Assembly: GCA_963774345.1 (NCBI GenBank)
Contig: CAVZFB010000065.1
Span: 124,001 to 188,000 of the forward strand
Source: AP-15 sp963774345
GTDB lineage: Bacteria; Pseudomonadota; Alphaproteobacteria; ATCC43930; CGMCC-115725
Direction of reading: 5' to 3'
DNA length: 64,000 bases
Position numbers and translations under genes: made by a program. Below, in pieces: positions 62,550 to 64,000 of the stretch (position 1 is the first letter of the stretch; each line of letters opens with the position of its first letter). The notes below the pieces were generated by a model. The model saw only the letters and a list, made by a program, of their open reading frames with translations, had not been told where the DNA came from and ran no database searches.

Positions 62550-62758
62550 CGCGACGCCGGCCTGCGGAGAAAATTTCAGCGCTTTCGATCAAAACCACCG
62601 GTGGCCCAAGGCTTGCTATATCCTCGTTGCCCATCCGATCAGCCGGGTTCACAGCGGTATTCGGCGGAGGCGGCGAGCCGTCACCAGATTGTCACCTGCG
62701 CGTTGCACGTTCGGCGACATTCTTCGACGGCCAATCGGGCACGAGTGAAAGGTAGGGC

Positions 62759-64000
62759 ATGGCCGAGGACGCGTTCGATTACGATCTCTTGGTAATTGGC
62801 TCCGGGCCGGCTGGACAGCGGGCCGCCATCCAGGGCGCCAAGCTCGGCAAGAGGGTCGCGATCGTCGAGAGAAAAGCTGTGCTCGGCGGGTGCAGCATCA
62901 ATCTCGGCACGATCCCCTCGAAAACCTTGCGCGAGGCAGTTCTCGAGCTGTCCGGCTATCGCTCCCGGGAATTTTATGGCGCGTCCTACACAGTAAAGCA
63001 GAACATCACGATCCAGGATCTGCTGTCTCGGACCAATCGGGTAATTCATAACGAACTCGACGTCACCCGCCATCAGCTGATGCGAAACGATGTCGAGCTG
63101 CTCGCCGCGGAGGCTTCCTTCACCGGGCCGGACACGCTTCGCCTCAACCACGTCGACGGCAGCGCGTCGCGGCTGGTCAAAGCCTACAAGATCGTGATCG
63201 CCGCCGGAACCGAGACCACCCGTGACCCGCATATCCCATTCGACGGGAACCGAATCTTTACCAGCGACGACATTCTTCATCTCGATCGGCTGCCCAGAAC
63301 ACTAGCCGTAGTCGGCGCCGGTGTAATCGGCTGTGAATACGCCAGCATCTTTGCCGCTCTTGGCGTCCGCGTGACCTTGATCGACAAGCGCGACCGGTTG
63401 CTGCCGTTCGTCGACACGGAAATCGCTGATACGCTGTGCCACCATCTACGCGAGAACCGGGCCACGTTGCGGCTCAACGAAAGCGTCAGCAAATTGGAGG
63501 TCGTCGAGGACGAGCATGGCGCACGCGTCAGGCTTCATCTCGACAGCGGGAAGACTGTCCACGCCGAGAAGGCGCTCTATTCGGTCGGCCGCACCGGCGC
63601 CACCGGCAGTCTCAATCTCGAGAGCGCCGGTCTAGCTTGCGACAGTCGCGGGCGCCTGCGGGTCGACGAACATCTGCGCACCGAAACTCCCAACGTCTAT
63701 GCGGTAGGGGATGTGATCGGGTTTCCGGCGCTCGCTTCGACCTCGATGGAGCAGGGCCGTCTAGCCGTCTGCCATGCCTTTGGTGTCCCGACACACAGCG
63801 TTCCGGAGCGCTTCCCCTATGGCATCTATGCGGTTCCGGAAATCTCGATGGTCGGCAAGACCGAAGAGGAGCTGACCGAGGCCGCCATTCCCTACGAAAT
63901 CGGCAAGGCGCGTTACAAGGAAATCGCCCGCGGCCAGATCCTCGGCGACGTCACCGGGCTTCTCAAGCTGATCTTTCACAGCGAGACCCGCGAGCTGCTC
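62759..64000 (+). CDS. sthA: Si-specific NAD(P)+ transhydrogenase SthA, cut by window edge
   Basis: The first 414 residues. FDYDLLVIGSGPAGQRAAIQ binds FAD; GGCSINLGTIPSKTLREAVLE is the active-site region where SthA lacks the second cysteine of the lipoamide-dehydrogenase disulfide; TLAVVGAGVIGCEYASIFAAL is the NAD domain; PNVYAVGDVIGFPALASTSMEQG binds FAD. Soluble transhydrogenase moves hydride between NADPH and NAD+ to balance redox pools. The frame stays open to base 64000, with about 50 residues missing. GAAAGGTAGGG lies before ATG 62759. Confidence 0.92.
   Translation, partial: MAEDAFDYDLLVIGSGPAGQRAAIQGAKLGKRVAIVERKAVLGGCSINLGTIPSKTLREAVLELSGYRSREFYGASYTVKQNITIQDLLSRTNRVIHNELDVTRHQLMRNDVELLAAEASFTGPDTLRLNHVDGSASRLVKAYKIVIAAGTETTRDPHIPFDGNRIFTSDDILHLDRLPRTLAVVGAGVIGCEYASIFAALGVRVTLIDKRDRLLPFVDTEIADTLCHHLRENRATLRLNESVSKLEVVEDEHGARVRLHLDSGKTVHAEKALYSVGRTGATGSLNLESAGLACDSRGRLRVDEHLRTETPNVYAVGDVIGFPALASTSMEQGRLAVCHAFGVPTHSVPERFPYGIYAVPEISMVGKTEEELTEAAIPYEIGKARYKEIARGQILGDVTGLLKLIFHSETRELL

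Noticed and set aside
1..64000. CRISPR arrays, tRNA or rRNA genes
   Set aside because: No repeat-spacer pattern, tRNA cloverleaf or rRNA sequence was recognised on either strand by eye.

Overview
The window is GC-rich, gene-dense DNA that looks like a soil- or water-type alphaproteobacterium, probably Hyphomicrobiales/Rhodospirillales-like. Evidence for this is the many amidohydrolases and TauD/TfdA dioxygenases, a complete branched-chain amino-acid-type (Liv) ABC operon, an EF-G-like paralogue of the 'DCPGS' type, an SthA-type transhydrogenase, and palindromic REP-like repeats of the kind common in that class. This is inferred from gene content; there is no rRNA marker in the window.

Layout. 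1-8.5 kb: the end of an alcohol dehydrogenase, an AT-richer cell-surface islet (GT2 glycosyltransferase plus a polytopic membrane protein), an MFS transporter, two amidohydrolases and a CmcJ/NvfI-like gene. 8.6-11.4 kb: a BVMO remnant beside a two-gene ATPase + DUF4435 locus that resembles the PARIS (AriA/AriB) anti-phage system. 11.8-20.2 kb: isochorismatase-like hydrolase, GST, flavin amine oxidase, an inserted segment with an IS5-family element, a membrane protein/winged-helix regulator pair, a YciB-like gene with an in-frame stop, and a FAD oxidoreductase. 20.2-27.3 kb: two TauD dioxygenases, two amidohydrolases, VapBC, a Zn alcohol dehydrogenase and an SDR. 27.4-36.7 kb: a TPR-glycosyltransferase-DUF6165 gene lying between a 5' fragment of a MetE-like gene and the intact MetE-like gene, then MarR-GNAT, MFS, VOC, LLM oxidoreductase and an MBL hydrolase. 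36.9-43.1 kb: tungstate-type TupBA (no ATPase gene seen) and a five-gene Liv operon. 43.3-55.4 kb: a broken threonine-synthase-like gene, a pentapeptide-repeat membrane protein, aminotransferase, EF-G-like GTPase, MsrP, a His-tailed XRE regulator with a His-rich NicO-like permease, an HpcH/HpaI aldolase and a serine hydrolase. 55.7-64 kb: a secreted repeat protein, several uncharacterised membrane proteins, an SdhA-type flavoprotein without its partners, a LysR regulator and the start of SthA.

Much of the gene content points to oxidation and hydrolysis of small organic acids, aromatic or xenobiotic compounds, with matching transporters. Three features stand out. First, the PARIS-like pair. 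Second, three separate cargo segments are each bracketed by a duplicated fragment of the end of a neighbouring gene (272/3316, 14596/17258, 27483/30454). Third, about fifteen otherwise well conserved genes carry a one-base frameshift or single in-frame stop, which suggests either uncorrected indel errors in the assembly or a decaying region; this caveat affects every 'broken gene' call below.
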